From assembly GCA_036346225.1 (NCBI GenBank), contig JARFIW010000658.1, positions 2,294,001 to 2,358,000 of the forward strand: 64,000 bases of DNA. The letters are read 5' to 3'. The notes below the pieces were generated by a model. That model was not told the DNA's origin. It ran no database searches and saw nothing but the letters and a program-made list of their open reading frames with translations. The position numbers and the translations under genes were made by a program. Position 1 is the stretch's first letter, and the number at the start of each line of letters is the position of its first letter. Positions 1 through 10,575 of this stretch are shown here, one piece after another. This stretch comes from Platerodrilus igneus (lineage: Eukaryota > Arthropoda > Insecta > Coleoptera > Lycidae).

Positions 1-79
1 TAAAAGATTAAATTTGAGAGAACCACAGAGCGCGGCGTTAAGAAAAACGTTTATTACACCGAGTACGGCGTTATCATAT

Positions 80-81
<2 letters not shown>

Positions 82-125
<44 letters not shown>
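82..125. repeat. (TA)n microsatellite with conserved left flank
   Basis: About 22 TA dinucleotides. The flank just to the left (about 20-81) resembles 57880-57960: both read a CAGAGCG-rich stretch, then ACGTTTATTACA, then CGTTATCATATCAATATATA. The flank is therefore a dispersed repeat, perhaps the end of an LTR or MITE, cut by the window edge. The TTATCA-x-CAATATATA motif also resembles the centre of the palindromic MITEs at 2.9 and 56.1 kb. Confidence 0.8.
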
Positions 126-128
<3 letters not shown>

Positions 129-190
129 ATTTGTTTTATTATTGGGGAAAGCAGTCAAATTTGATGGATTAATAAAATACTCTTTTAATC

Positions 191-229
191 ATTCAAGCTT
201 TCGATAAATTTATTATCTTCATCAGGAAT
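191..229 (-). ncRNA. Hammerhead ribozyme motif of a Penelope-like element
   Basis: On the minus strand the core CUGAUGA occupies 225-219. A perfect 5-bp stem II follows (GATAA 217-213 with TTATC 207-203, loop 212-208), then GAAA (202-199), then GCUU with predicted cleavage after 195. Stem I is four pairs (ATTC 229-226 with GAAT 194-191). Stem III is minimal (about one A-U pair closing a 2-nt loop), which is the form known for hammerheads in Penelope-like elements. It lies 3' of the element's endonuclease sequence, where the pseudo-LTR is expected. Activity is inferred from the core and pairing only. Confidence 0.7.
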
Positions 230-498
230 CTAATATATATAAAATTAATTGTTGGAATAGTAGTTTAACATTACTTACGGTTATGAGTTTTATATATACA
301 TATAACTAAGGATATCGAAAAAAATTTTTAAAACGTACAGAGTATGAAATTTTGAAAGACATTGACATGTATTAACAGTTACTGACTATTTAAAAATAAT
401 TAGTTTGTGTAGGAAAATTTACATATCTCAATGTGTTTATAAATATGTATCAAATTAAAATTAAAATTATAAATAAATTTAAACTAATTTTTGAAAAA

Positions 499-1195
499 TT
501 AAAGTGAATGATTATTACTTTTAATAAGGGATATTAGATAAGAATAAATATTGTTCAAATTTTGTGTATCTGTTTTCTTGTTTAGTGTGTTGGCATTTAT
601 TGATATTGCAATCATTTCTAAAAATAAACGTTTGTGATAATTTGGTTCTCTGAAAATAATTTTAGTGTCTGTATAGTTCATGGAATGTCCTGTTGCAATT
701 ACATGAGTGGTAAGAGCACAAGAGTTAATTTTCCTCTTACAATCACTTTTGTGTGAAATTATTCTGGCTGAAAGCCATCTTGCTGTTTGTCCAACATAAC
801 AGGTTTGACAATTCTGACAAGGTATTTCATAAACTAAACCAGACTCCTGTAGTTTTTGAGTGTTATCTTTTACTTTAGATCTTATTTATAGTGAGTATAG
901 TTTTATTGGAAATTTTTACATCTTTAAATTCTTTAAATATGTTAGATATTTTATTTGTGACGTTTTGTATGTATGGAAGTGTGTAAAATAAAGGTTGTGT
1001 TATGGAATTGTTATTACTATTGTTGTTTTTTATTGTTGTATTGTTTGTTGTATATTCTGATTTCGAAGAATTGTTGAATAATAATTTATTTATTAATCCT
1101 GGAGGGTATGAATTTTGTATAAGTATGTTTTTTAATTGGTTTAAGTTATAGTTTTTTTGTGTAGGGTGTGATATTAGTTCAATTCTATTTTTCAT
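499..1195 (-). mobile_element. Penelope-like retroelement, 5'-truncated, GIY-YIG endonuclease end
   Basis: Minus-strand reading gives first (1195-875) an Asn-rich linker with a segment LNQLKNILIQNSYPPGLI, typical of the region between the reverse transcriptase and endonuclease of Penelope-like elements. It shifts frame near 880 into a GIY-YIG nuclease: GLVYEIPCQNCQTCYVGQT, then the Arg-bearing helix ARWLSARIISHK, and a C-terminal helix ending near 499 (FREPNYHKRLFLEMIAI). The nuclease nicks DNA for target-primed insertion. The reverse transcriptase that should lie upstream (right of 1200) is not visible, so the copy is 5'-truncated, and the frameshift makes it inactive. The hammerhead motif at 191-229 belongs to the same element. 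Confidence 0.82.
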
Positions 1196-1827
1196 TCCTC
1201 CTCCGGCTGTCTTATTAATATTGCTATCAACTTAACTGGATTTTATCTTGAACCAACCTTGTCTGCCAATAGCAAAATTCGATACGTTACCGCCTACTTG
1301 TTATCAATTTCCCATTCAATTCGTAGCTCCTCCTTGAACTAAATATGACCTCGGCTAGCATTTATTTGGAATTATAAAATTCAGTTAATTTCGATTTTAT
1401 GTATAATGAAACCAATATATTATGTACATACAGCTTTTGTAAATAATTTGAAATACACTTTTCAATTAGTTACTGTTATAAATCTCATTTATTAACAATC
1501 ATCTACTATTTACTCAAAACCCAGTCACCAAAAAAAAAACCTTTTATCCTTATCAACGAAGTGTAGAATATTCTAAACCTGTTATCATATTACTCATTGT
1601 ATGCAACTTCTTTTGTTGACTTTTCACATTCATATTATATTAAGCAAATTCAATATTCAAAATAAAAATATATAGAAAAATAAAATGTCTTATAATTAAA
1701 AATCTAACCTGGTCTATTTCTTCACATCGACGCTTCCATTAAAATTTATCTTTCCCAATTCTGGATTACATTTAAATTACACTATGGACTAACATTATTA
1801 ATTTATGCACCCCCAATTTATTGTCGT
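1196..1827. other. No gene recognised
   Basis: AT-rich sequence with no coding signal I can support. The segment near 1200-1370 is less AT-rich and may be older element sequence, but no motif is readable on either strand. Confidence 0.5.
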
Positions 1828-2000
1828 TTCATATCAAACTTCTTCTTATTATCATTCAATTTTCTCAAACTTCGAATTGTATTATTCTTCCCCCAGACAT
1901 CAAAATTGTATTACTGTATTTTCCCCTGGACCTCAAAATTGTCGTTTGTTTCCCCCGGACATTGAAATCGTAGTCTATTTCCCTCAGACTTCGAAGCCCT
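1828..2000 (+). repeat. Degenerate ~30-bp minisatellite, about six units
   Basis: Successive units share the pattern TTCCCCCRGACxTCRAAATTGTxxTxxT. Clear units start near 1890, 1920, 1950 and 1980, and two weaker ones lie near 1828 and 1860. They are open in one frame for about 70 codons, which is a consequence of a unit length near a multiple of three and is not evidence of a protein. It resembles minisatellites found in the untranslated leader of LTR elements, but no primer site is seen beside it. Confidence 0.65.
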
Positions 2001-2639
2001 ATTATTTTTATGTTTTAGTTTAAAATGAATTCACGAAAAATGTACTTACGTTTTAATCGGCAATTATAATCTTCATATTTGCACTTGTTTTATCTTTCAC
2101 TTTTAAAATTTACGTATTGCTTTATTTCATACCGACGCACTTCGGCCTTTGTTGAGTTCAAAACTAACTTCGTTATCACGGTGCTCGCTAATATATTCTT
2201 TATTTCCCACTCCATCAGTGGGTATGGTCTAGATCTCGTCGCTTATTTCTGACCAATCAAATAATTACATTTAAAGCAGTTTCTGATGTAATGCTCCACG
2301 ATTCCCCATAATCATAGCCTGCTTGCAGCTGTCTTTCGTTATCAACATGTTCTGTTTGATAGATCTAATTGCTTTTCCATAAACAACTGATGCAACTCGA
2401 CTTTAAATTTTCATATTTACATGCGATTCACGCAATTTTTAATCATTTTTCTTATCAAAAATGGTTAGATATTTGTACGCATTTATATTAGCTACCTGAA
2501 GCTCTACTTCTATATCCGTATTAATCTAATCGTCTGGAACTCCTTTTGAATGCGTGTCTAATTACACTTTATCGTTTATTTATAAATATACGCGTGCTTC
2601 CACTGAAAAATATTATTGCTTGCTATACCTAAATTAACT
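2001..2639. other. No gene recognised
   Basis: AT-rich non-coding sequence between a minisatellite and a MITE arm. Nothing identifiable on either strand. Confidence 0.5.
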
Positions 2640-2756
2640 AAACTTTATCTACAGGGTATTTAATATTTTCTATTTACTTAATGCATGTATTTCTCATTCC
2701 TACGCCAACTATGCGTCCTCCTAGGTTTATCTGCGTCGCTTAAAACTATTTATACT

Positions 2757-2910
2757 CTATATACAGGGTGTTGACTGCTTACAATTTACAAACTATGTCT
2801 ATTTCTCAATTCTTCACTAAATAAATGCCGTTTTCTGCTGCCTATGGTAATTTCTCATTTCTAAATGACCTTTACTATGAAGTACACCTTTAAACAACCC
2901 CTTATCACAG

Positions 2911-2952
<42 letters not shown>
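2757..2952 (+). mobile_element. Half of a palindromic TA-cored MITE
   Basis: The arm begins TATACAGGGTGTTGA (from 2760) and ends CCCTTATCACAGC followed by a (TA)n run (2912-2952). The same arm structure occurs twice, in opposite orientation, at 55966-56291, where it forms a complete inverted-repeat element. Here only one arm and the TA core are present. The sequence after the TA run is unrelated, so the copy is truncated or rearranged at its centre. Confidence 0.6.
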
Positions 2953-2954
<2 letters not shown>

Positions 2955-3768
2955 CGTGGAACCTAATTAAATCGAGCAATCGATAACAAAAATATTCGAA
3001 AATTTTATTTATTTTCCAAAACTCGAAAATAAATTTAAGACAAAAAAAAATTTTAATAATAAAAAAATTATTTTCTAACCCAGATTCCTCTCTTCGTCAT
3101 CTTAATTCTTCTTCAGTTCCCAGGCTAGCTCAGTTAGGCCTCCTCTTGGATACCTAGATTCACTCCCACACACTCTCATACTCTTTAACGTTCACGCACA
3201 CTCTCAATAAAATTACAAAATAATACAACATACAATACAATATATGCATACATACATACAATATCTATTTTCCACTATTTACAAATAAAACTTCAAAATT
3301 ATATACATCTCAGTGATCAAGTTACACCTCAATAAATTCTATTTTGTAAAGTCCAGAATTTTTAACTGGAAATATCAAACACATTGAATGTATCCTGAAT
3401 AAATGGGCCCTGAATAATACCTTATCTTTCTTTCTTTATTTATAAATAATTTCAATTAGGAAACTCTGGAATATGGTGAGCTCATGATAACCCAGTTAAT
3501 TATGATTAATGTATGCTCTTTACTTGGCATATTCTTATTACAAACACAACAAAAACCCATGTACTCATAACAAAAAATATTTAAATTCCTGAGGAATGTT
3601 AATCAGCTTTATATACACCTTTATATTTCGATTTAAATACCACAATAAAAGTTAGTTATACGTATTACTTTCAATACGCCAAATAATGTAAAATACCATC
3701 ATAGTTCACTCTCACCCATCACAATAACCTCCATAGTTTATCAACAACAACAAATTCTAAAGCGTTAC
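2953..3768. other. No gene recognised
   Basis: AT-rich sequence with CA-rich stretches (about 3160-3260). No open coding segment, tRNA or element end could be supported. Confidence 0.5.
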
Positions 3769-3897
3769 CTGGAATTTCTTGAAGATCCCTGCTCCGTTGA
3801 CGATGATGCCATTAAGTTGTTTCGTGGTACTGCTCTGCTCCCGCCTCCAGATATTAGTAGTTGCACATCCTCCAAGCTGTGCTGCAAGGCTGTTCAT
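3769..3897 (-). CDS. Candidate first coding exon of an unidentified gene
   Basis: A minus-strand segment richer in GC than its surroundings opens with ATG at 3897 and reads 43 codons (begins MNSLAAQLGGCATTNIW, ends AGIFKKFQ). It closes exactly at a CAG/GTAACG splice donor at 3769/3768. The peptide is basic with one acidic residue, which could suit a targeting leader. I do not recognise it. No later exon is seen to the left, where sequence is repeat-rich and the window ends. A palindromic ACGTTA-TG-TAACGT lies upstream near 3965. It may equally be chance. Confidence 0.3.
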
Positions 3898-4946
3898 ACA
3901 CGATACCTCCAACTCCAAATCCAATTATTACTCTTCTTTGATAATTGTTTAATTTAATTCACGTTACATAACGTCACTACACGAGCTTGATAAAAAAATA
4001 AGTTGCACCTCAATGAAATATAAACTCGACACTATCCGCGTACAAATTATGAGGCTAACACCGTACTATTTAATTTAAAATAATTTTCAATACTTACAAT
4101 CTTGTGGTAACTTTTGTACGTAGTCTGAAGCGATCAAAATACTAAGGGGTTTTATTATATTTTCAAAAAGTATTTATACAATTTACGCTGACACCTCTCG
4201 GCCGCATTTCACGCGAAGTCCTTCATTTACAATAATATTTCTTAAAATTTTAGGTTCAACCGTCTTTTAAATCCCCGAAATTCAGCGCATCGTTACGATA
4301 TTTTCTGAAAAATTAACATTCAATATTCGCGTGTTTGTCTGATGTACAACTAACGATATCGACCAATAGTCTATGCATTGACGTCTTACAAATCCCTCCT
4401 ACATTAACGCTGTCGCTTTCTTATGCATATTCTACGTTTCATTCTAACCTTGTTTGAGTGGTAGAAATCGATATTCCTGTCCATCTGCTATCTATCCCCA
4501 CGTGGACTTGCCTACGTGCTTTAAATAACCCCTTATTAGCGTTTAATGCGAAAACATTCGACCGTTTGTACAATATACCTAGAATTTTGAGTTTTATCTA
4601 CACAAAATAAGGAGAAGTTGACATTTAGAAAACATGCAGGTGTTTAATTAACGATCGTTTTAAATAACATTTCTAGGATTTCGCTTTTTGAAGTATTTCA
4701 TATAGTAAAGCGTTTCGCCTTAGTATTATCGATTTTTACACGCTCTTATGCGTTTTAAACGTTATATTCCTTTGAATTCAACTCAATTAAATTAAATAAT
4801 TATTTCTATTGGCTTATGCAATTTATTTTCTTTACGCACCTGTTAAATTTTTAATCCCTAATTATAAAATAATGGTAATATTTGATGCTTTAAATTGAAT
4901 AAAATGAGATAAATTTCGCACGTAAATTTTGGTTGTTTCCTTTATT
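3898..4946. other. No gene recognised
   Basis: AT-rich sequence. If the minus-strand exon at 3769-3897 is real, this would hold its promoter. Nothing else is supportable. Confidence 0.45.
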
Positions 4947-5967
4947 CAGGGTGTTTTGAAATTGCCTTGTTTATATTTACATGTAACCCTTTATGCCTTT
5001 ATGCCCCAATGCGGATTTTTATCAGCCCAATAACGGCAATTCTGCTTATTAACGGTACCATTTAAATAAAATGTTGCCTCATAGGAAAACATAATATTTC
5101 CTTCCAATCCAGAATTTTCATTGCAAAGAGCCATCATTGTCTCACAAAATTGCGCTCGCCTATCAAAACCATCATCTGATAACTTTTGCACTAATTGCAC
5201 TTTGTAAGGGTGAAATTTTTGCTTACAGAGAAATCTATTAACTGCACTTTTTGATGCATTTAACTGTGAAGCGACTTCTGCAGCGCTTGAATGTGGATTT
5301 TCCTGCATAAATAGCAAGACATTCAATTCTGAATCTTGATCTAAAGCTGATGGACGTCCATCTTTAGATTTATCTCGTACGTGTCCAATATTCCAAAATT
5401 TATTTTCAATTTGGCTTATCGTTGATTGCGAGATGGGGGGGGGGAGGTCGGGATGAATTTCATTGAACAAAATTCGAACTTCTTTGTGCGTTCGAATTCT
5501 ATCTCCAAAGCCAATCATCATTAAAATTTCAATCCTTTCGGCTTTGTTAAGTCTCACTTTTGCTGACTTATTATTATACAAGCAACACCCACTTAACTAA
5601 CGTATTTTCACTAATCTTATTTGACACTTTACAAACATTTTGTTTGTCAAAGCATACCCGATAATTGGCACTTTAGGTGAATAAGTTTTTATTGAATAAA
5701 ACAGTTGTTTATCAACGGATTTAGAATTTTTTGTAAAATTCTATTTCTGCATGAAAAATGCTATTAATTGAAGTACCACAAGGGGTACATTGCTATTTAA
5801 AATTTTTAAATAGGGGATGCTATCGCTTAGGGGTTGAAGGGTGGTGGGTTAAAAACTACATAATTAAATGACAATTTAAAAATAAAAATTGACGTGTCAG
5901 AGCTTTTTACTCAAAAATTGTCAATAATCATTTAATCCAATATATCCGTTACTTTTGGGACGCACTG
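4947..5967 (-). mobile_element. Tc1/mariner-like (IS630) transposon, 3'-truncated
   Basis: The right end reads, on the minus strand, TACAGTGCGTCCCAAAAGT, a typical terminal repeat beside a TA target. From 5581 down to 4991 a 196-codon reading frame gives a DUF4817-type helix-turn-helix (SAKVRLNKAERIEILMMIG), a second winged-helix segment (NPHSSAAEVASQLNASKSAV, about residues 95-115), and the start of the DDE nuclease (VQLVQKLSDDGFDRRAQFC). The motif normally FSDEATF reads FSYEATF, so the first catalytic Asp is replaced by Tyr. The frame ends just after NPHWG, far short of a full transposase of about 350 residues. The copy is dead by both substitution and truncation. Confidence 0.75.
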
Positions 5968-6256
5968 TATAGATATATATATATAACGATGCAACTTACT
6001 TAAAATTGCACTTGTAATGCATTCATAAATATCTGAAGGTTTCATCACCTGCGCAATTGCAATTTGCAGGCCCTGTATTTAAGGTGGCAGTGGTTAAATC
6101 ACATTTTAAAACCCATAATAAGACTCCTTACATCGAGTACTCTAAGTTTAAGATATGATGTTTGACATTTTATTTATGGACACTTAAACCGATGCTTGCA
6201 AAGGTTACGTGGCCGTACTTTAGGTTTTCCACAATAGCCCTATTTTTTAACGGATA

Positions 6257-7160
6257 ATGCACAAGATGATAGTATGGTCAACAATTTCATTATTAGGATT
6301 AATATTTTTATTTAATCCAGCAACTGCATATTTTATAACGGTTGATGCACATGCAGAAGAATGCTTTTTCGACAGAGTGGAAACTGGAACCAAACTAAGT
6401 ATGAATCTGTAATATCTTTAATTTTATTTAAAAATTTGAACTTTCTGCGTTCTAGGCCTTATATTTGAAATAGCCGAAGGTGGCTTTTTGGACATCGATG
6501 TTCGAATTGTTGGTCCAGATAATAAAGAAATTTATAAAGGCGAGCGAGAGACATCTGGAAAATACATATTTGCAGCACATATACCAGGCATTTATACGTA
6601 CTGTTTTTCTAATAAAATGTCTACAATGACACCTAAAATAGTTATGTTCAATATGCAAATTGGCGAGCCTGCTAAACCCGAACCCAAAGAGGGTGAATCT
6701 GCTACGAAATTGGAAGATATGATTCGTGAACTTAGCGGTAAGTATAGAATCATGAACATGAAACTAAAGACTGAAGTTATTTTATTTTTTGGGCATGTAT
6801 CTCGCGCTTTATAAATATTTAGGTTATCATAGTGTGTGTCGTCACATGACCTGAAATATTATTACAAAAGCAAGCTTTAGCCTACAGCCCGGCTAACATG
6901 CCCAAAGAATGAATGCCACTACACTTTTTGACATCGTTTTTATGTTGTCTAGTAATTCGTATTGTTTAGGAGCTTTAGCTGGAGTTAAACATGAACAAGA
7001 GTACATTCAAGTTCGAGATAGAATTCACAGAAGTATCAATGAAAGTACAAATTCGAGAGTTGTGATGTGGTCATTCTTTGAAGCGCTGATTTTGGTTGCC
7101 ATGACTATTGGTCAAGTATACTATCTTAAAAGATTTTTTGAGGTGCGGCGAGTAGTTTAA
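6257..7160 (+). CDS. TMED2: Transmembrane emp24 domain protein 2 (p24 beta, CHOp24)
   Basis: A host gene in three exons: 6257-6398, 6456-6737 and 6970-7160. Introns are 57 and 232 nt, all with GT/AG ends and phases that join cleanly to 204 codons. The start follows an in-frame stop at 6248; ATG 6266 is an alternative. Residues 1-24 are a signal peptide. The GOLD domain has its two conserved cysteines in AEECFF (C36) and YCFSN. The sequence [19 protein letters not shown] is diagnostic of this subfamily. A coiled region follows ([19 protein letters not shown]), then one membrane span and the cytosolic tail [13 protein letters not shown] with the FF and RR signals for COPII/COPI binding. p24 proteins cycle between ER and Golgi and help sort GPI-anchored and other cargo. 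Length matches the 201-residue human protein. It appears intact. Confidence 0.96.
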
Positions 7161-7215
7161 ACAAACTAGGTAATATAAATATCAGACTGACCACTTACAT
7201 TGTTTTGAGGAATTG

Positions 7216-7221
7216 AATAAA
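7216..7221 (+). promoter_or_regulatory. Polyadenylation signal of TMED2
   Basis: AATAAA lies 56 nt after the TMED2 stop codon and is the first such hexamer downstream. The position suits a short 3' UTR. Confidence 0.6.
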
Positions 7222-8702
7222 TTTTTGTTACATATATTTTAATAGGTTTCCTTTACGTTTTATGTATCATTGTATAAAAGGTATTTCGATTTCATTATAT
7301 GTAAGATTGTATAAAAGTTTTATAGTTTGCTTATTTTATAATAGAAATGTTAATTGTTAACGAAAAAAGAAATTAATGTGTAAAGTTGCTTTTATATAGA
7401 GCTATTGTGATTTTCTAGAATCTAGACGTTTGTACTATATTGTTGTAACAAATGGTGGAAAGGCCTTACTGCGACTTTTAATTTTAATGTAGCATCAAAA
7501 TACTAACACGTGCAGGATAGCAAAAGCCGGCATGGGCTAAAGCCATTCCAACTGTTTCGATTGCTTTAAAAATAATTTGATTATGTTTGCATACCGTACA
7601 AATATTTTTGTTAACAGTGTATTTGCAATTGCATCCTTGGTGAATTTTACAATATTATTTAAAATTAGGATTGTATTATAAATTTGAATTATATTTCAAC
7701 AAACCACTCTAATTATTGTGTAGGAGTAATAATTATATAGCAGTTTTTGATACACCGAACCCAAACCATTGATGTCAGTTTCATTTACATATCGCTAGTG
7801 ATGTGCTGAAACACATGTTAGCATACTATTTATGCGTGTAATATGATAAAGCCTCCATTAAATAGTTAATATAAATCTCCGAGAGGTGCTTATTGCTAAA
7901 CAGTTCTTTTTGAACTTTAAAAATTAAGACAATAGTTGAAGTTTTTGGTATATCCTTTTTAAGTTTTGTTTTTAAATCGCCAAACTATTCAGAACTTTGT
8001 GTAGAAAAATTTGCCTGTTCGCCCCCCATATTACGTGTAACCTTGCTAAAGTGCTTAGAACCCCGGTTTTATGAAAATTCTGCATGTGGTTCTGTTTTGT
8101 AATGTAACGATTTATTACTCAAACGTTTAAACTGTTGTTGATTTTTATTGTTGTTTTTTCCTTGATTTATACTCAGGGTTTAAATCGAACTTATTGACGA
8201 CTAGGGATAGTAAAATGTGGGTGCACTTTCATTATATTAACCTTATATTTAAAGTCGTTACTTTACCCTTTATAGGGCAAAACTATTGTTCACCGATAAT
8301 TTAGATTTTCTCAGTAGTATCTTATTTGGCATTAGAATAACCAAGGAAAATATTCAGTTTTTAAAAACGTCACAAATGGGTGGTTAGTATATTAACTGCG
8401 GATCGTTTAGGTAAGAAATAATTGCTGGTGTGTAGTGATTATTATACTGATCGCATTTTCCCTAATATAGTTTATTTGGAATAATTGGTAACGATGGAAT
8501 CCTTATATTTCGTATTTTATAGTATAAGGTGTATCCATATCTCTTCTCATGAAATGAGACGTACCAGGTGATTCGAAGACCCACATCACAGTCTCTGCAG
8601 ATGTATACGTATCAGCTTTAGCACAAGTACTACAATGAGTATATCTTATAGTTCCTACTACAGGGTACCCGCTTGGTTTTTAGTTTATTGTTTGTTATTG
8701 CA
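7222..8702. other. No gene recognised
   Basis: AT-rich intergenic sequence after TMED2. Stop codons interrupt all frames, and I see no element ends or tRNA. Confidence 0.5.
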
Positions 8703-8802
8703 TGCAGACTGGGAATTTCAGGAAAATGTGTAGGCTAGTTCAGAATTGGAAACGATGGAAGTACGTGTCTAACCAGTTTCAGGACTGAAAACAGTGATGA
8801 TG
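8703..8802 (+). repeat. 3' tail fragment of the RTE/CFDP2-like LINE
   Basis: About 100 bp on the plus strand match the last part of the LINE read elsewhere on the minus strand: GGAATTTCAGG, GTGTAGGCTAGTTCAGAAT, TACGTGTCTAACCAGTTTCAGGAC, then GTGATGATG. It is the same terminal segment found in the modules at 9.5-10.6 and 61-63 kb, in the opposite orientation. Confidence 0.65.
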
Positions 8803-8872
8803 TTCGATATTAACAACTTTGGGCTAGGTCTTCTTCATGAACAATAATTTTTACGAGCTCGTCAGCAAATGT

Positions 8873-9357
8873 GCTACGAAACTGAACGTGCGACTTTGCT
8901 TTGGTGCAAGATGGCTGCTTATTACATGCCATTTTATGCATTCATAACAGAATTAACATGAAATAAAATAATTCCATCCAGCACCAACAGCACTTCCAAG
9001 AAATGTCACTAAGGCGAGTTGGTCCAAGTGATCAACACCTCCCTTATGTTGATTGTATTCGAAAATGGACTCAGGGCAGTCCAAATTCGTTTTTTCTTCT
9101 GTTTTAGTTCTAGATGCAGTTTTAATTATAGCAGGATTATGTAGAGAATTCGCAATTATTACACATTTTATACCCCGCTCTTTCCATTTGCATACAGATA
9201 TGCAAAATTACATTCTCCCGTCCTCAAATTTTTATGAGTTTTTAACAATTCATGAGGGTAGTTCTTCTGATTTTTTCGCATAGTTCCACAGGCAAAAGTA
9301 TTATTCTCCAATAACGTAGATAACAGGTAGAAGGTTGTAAAAAATTATCAAAGTACA
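8873..9357 (-). mobile_element. piggyBac copy A, C-terminal fragment (left half)
   Basis: Minus-strand sequence closely matches 23830-24320. It encodes the last part of a piggyBac-type transposase, including the third catalytic motif, here GGVDHLDQL (near 9020). Stops and frameshifts interrupt it. At 9352 it is broken by the copia element. The rest of the same transposase resumes at 19650 on the other side of the insertion, with GTACA present on both sides (9353-9357 and 19650-19654). Confidence 0.75.
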
Positions 9358-9540
9358 AAAGAAAGATAAAAGTGTATTTTGGTTAATAAAATCGATATAC
9401 AGAGAAAAATATAATACTCGCTATTATACTAATATAAGGTGCAACTAAAACAGTTATTGTCTTTGTGACAGATACCTTTTATCTGCTACTAGATTGCCTA
9501 GTACAACATGTACAATCTAGAGTGCCGGATAAATAGAGGT
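9358..9540 (-). mobile_element. 3' LTR of the copia element (partial)
   Basis: Starts AAAGAAAGATA directly after the duplicated GTACA and matches 19437-19615 nearly base for base up to the GTGCCGGATA segment. The inner end of the LTR is missing: after about 9540 the sequence changes to the 3' end of a LINE, which therefore inserted into, or deleted, the last 35 bp or so of this LTR. Confidence 0.75.
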
Positions 9541-10240
9541 CATCATCATTAGGTCTTCAGCCCTGGAACTGGTTAGACGCATACCATCATTGTTGCCTAT
9601 TCTGAACTAACCTACACATTTCCCTGAAATTTGCACAGTCTGCACGTTTCACTATCTGATCTAGGTCTACATCTACTTCCTTTTTCCTATCTCTGCTTGT
9701 AATATATCCCATTCTATTCCCCAAAATGCTTTAGAACGTATTCCGCCCTTCTATTTCTTTTTTTCCCCAGATATCCTTGTTCCCCTACTATTTCTATAAC
9801 CTATTTGTTATTATCTTTGTCTGTCCATGCTATCGTCCTCATACATCTGAAGCACAGCATTTAAAAAGGCTGCTACCGTTTTTCTATCTGCGTTTCAGAC
9901 TGCCCGTATTTCATAGACATACCGTGCTGTGCTCCACACATGCTTTCAACAATTTTCTTCTTGTTCTATGTTTGTTGTCTTTCCTCATAGGCGATGTTCT
10001 TTCTTGTTAGATGCAGTTCGGTCACCTTCTATTGTTTTACAGTTATATACCCTATTACTCCGACCTTCAGTGGTTGTGAAGGGAGGTAAGCAGCCTGTGG
10101 CTGCCAAGTTCCCCCAACACAACCATTTACCGATTTAATATATTTTCCAATATATCTTTTCGCACAGTCAACATTAGTTGCAGATATTTTGCAACCAACT
10201 TGTATACTGATCATCTTATTTATCTGCACTTATTTTTTCG
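9541..10240 (-). mobile_element. LINE-derived module: unique segment plus ~480-bp LINE 3' end
   Basis: Read on the minus strand, a ~210-bp segment without coding (10240-10030, marked by TTGGGGGAACTTGGCAGCC) is fused to the last ~480 bp of the RTE/CFDP2-like LINE (10025-9541). The LINE part aligns with 11065-10580 and ends CCTAATGATGATGA. The same fusion with the same junction occurs at 60950-61670. The LINE protein part is broken by stops. Confidence 0.65.
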
Positions 10241-10244
10241 TCAA

Positions 10245-10575
10245 TAGGTTTTCTGTCTCAAAACTGGTTGGACACGTACCTGCACTTATTTATATTCTAA
10301 GCTAGCCTACATAGTTCCCTGAAATTCTCACACAGCATGTGTATACAGCTCGTTTCGCTTCTATTGTTTTCTAATTGTATGCCCTATTTCACCGAGATTC
10401 AGTGAAGGGGATTAAGCAACCTGTGGCTACCAATATCCTCAACACTTAGACGTTTGCCGAAATAATTTTCCAGTAAATCTTTTCACACACTTAACATTAT
10501 TCGAGAATATCATCCAACCAATTCTTGTAGTTACTCATAATAATCATCATGTTGAAGCATATTTATTTTTTCGTC
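10245..10575 (-). mobile_element. LINE-derived module: unique segment plus ~110-bp LINE 3' end
   Basis: The second, shorter copy of the fusion: unique segment 10575-10360, then only about 110 bp of LINE 3' end (10355-10245). It sits directly after the 3' end of the full LINE. A counterpart in the same order lies at 61676-61769 plus 62784-62990, there split by a SINE array. Confidence 0.6.

Noticed and set aside
6452..6658. 68-codon minus-strand frame over TMED2
   Set aside because: Antisense shadow of TMED2 exon 2.
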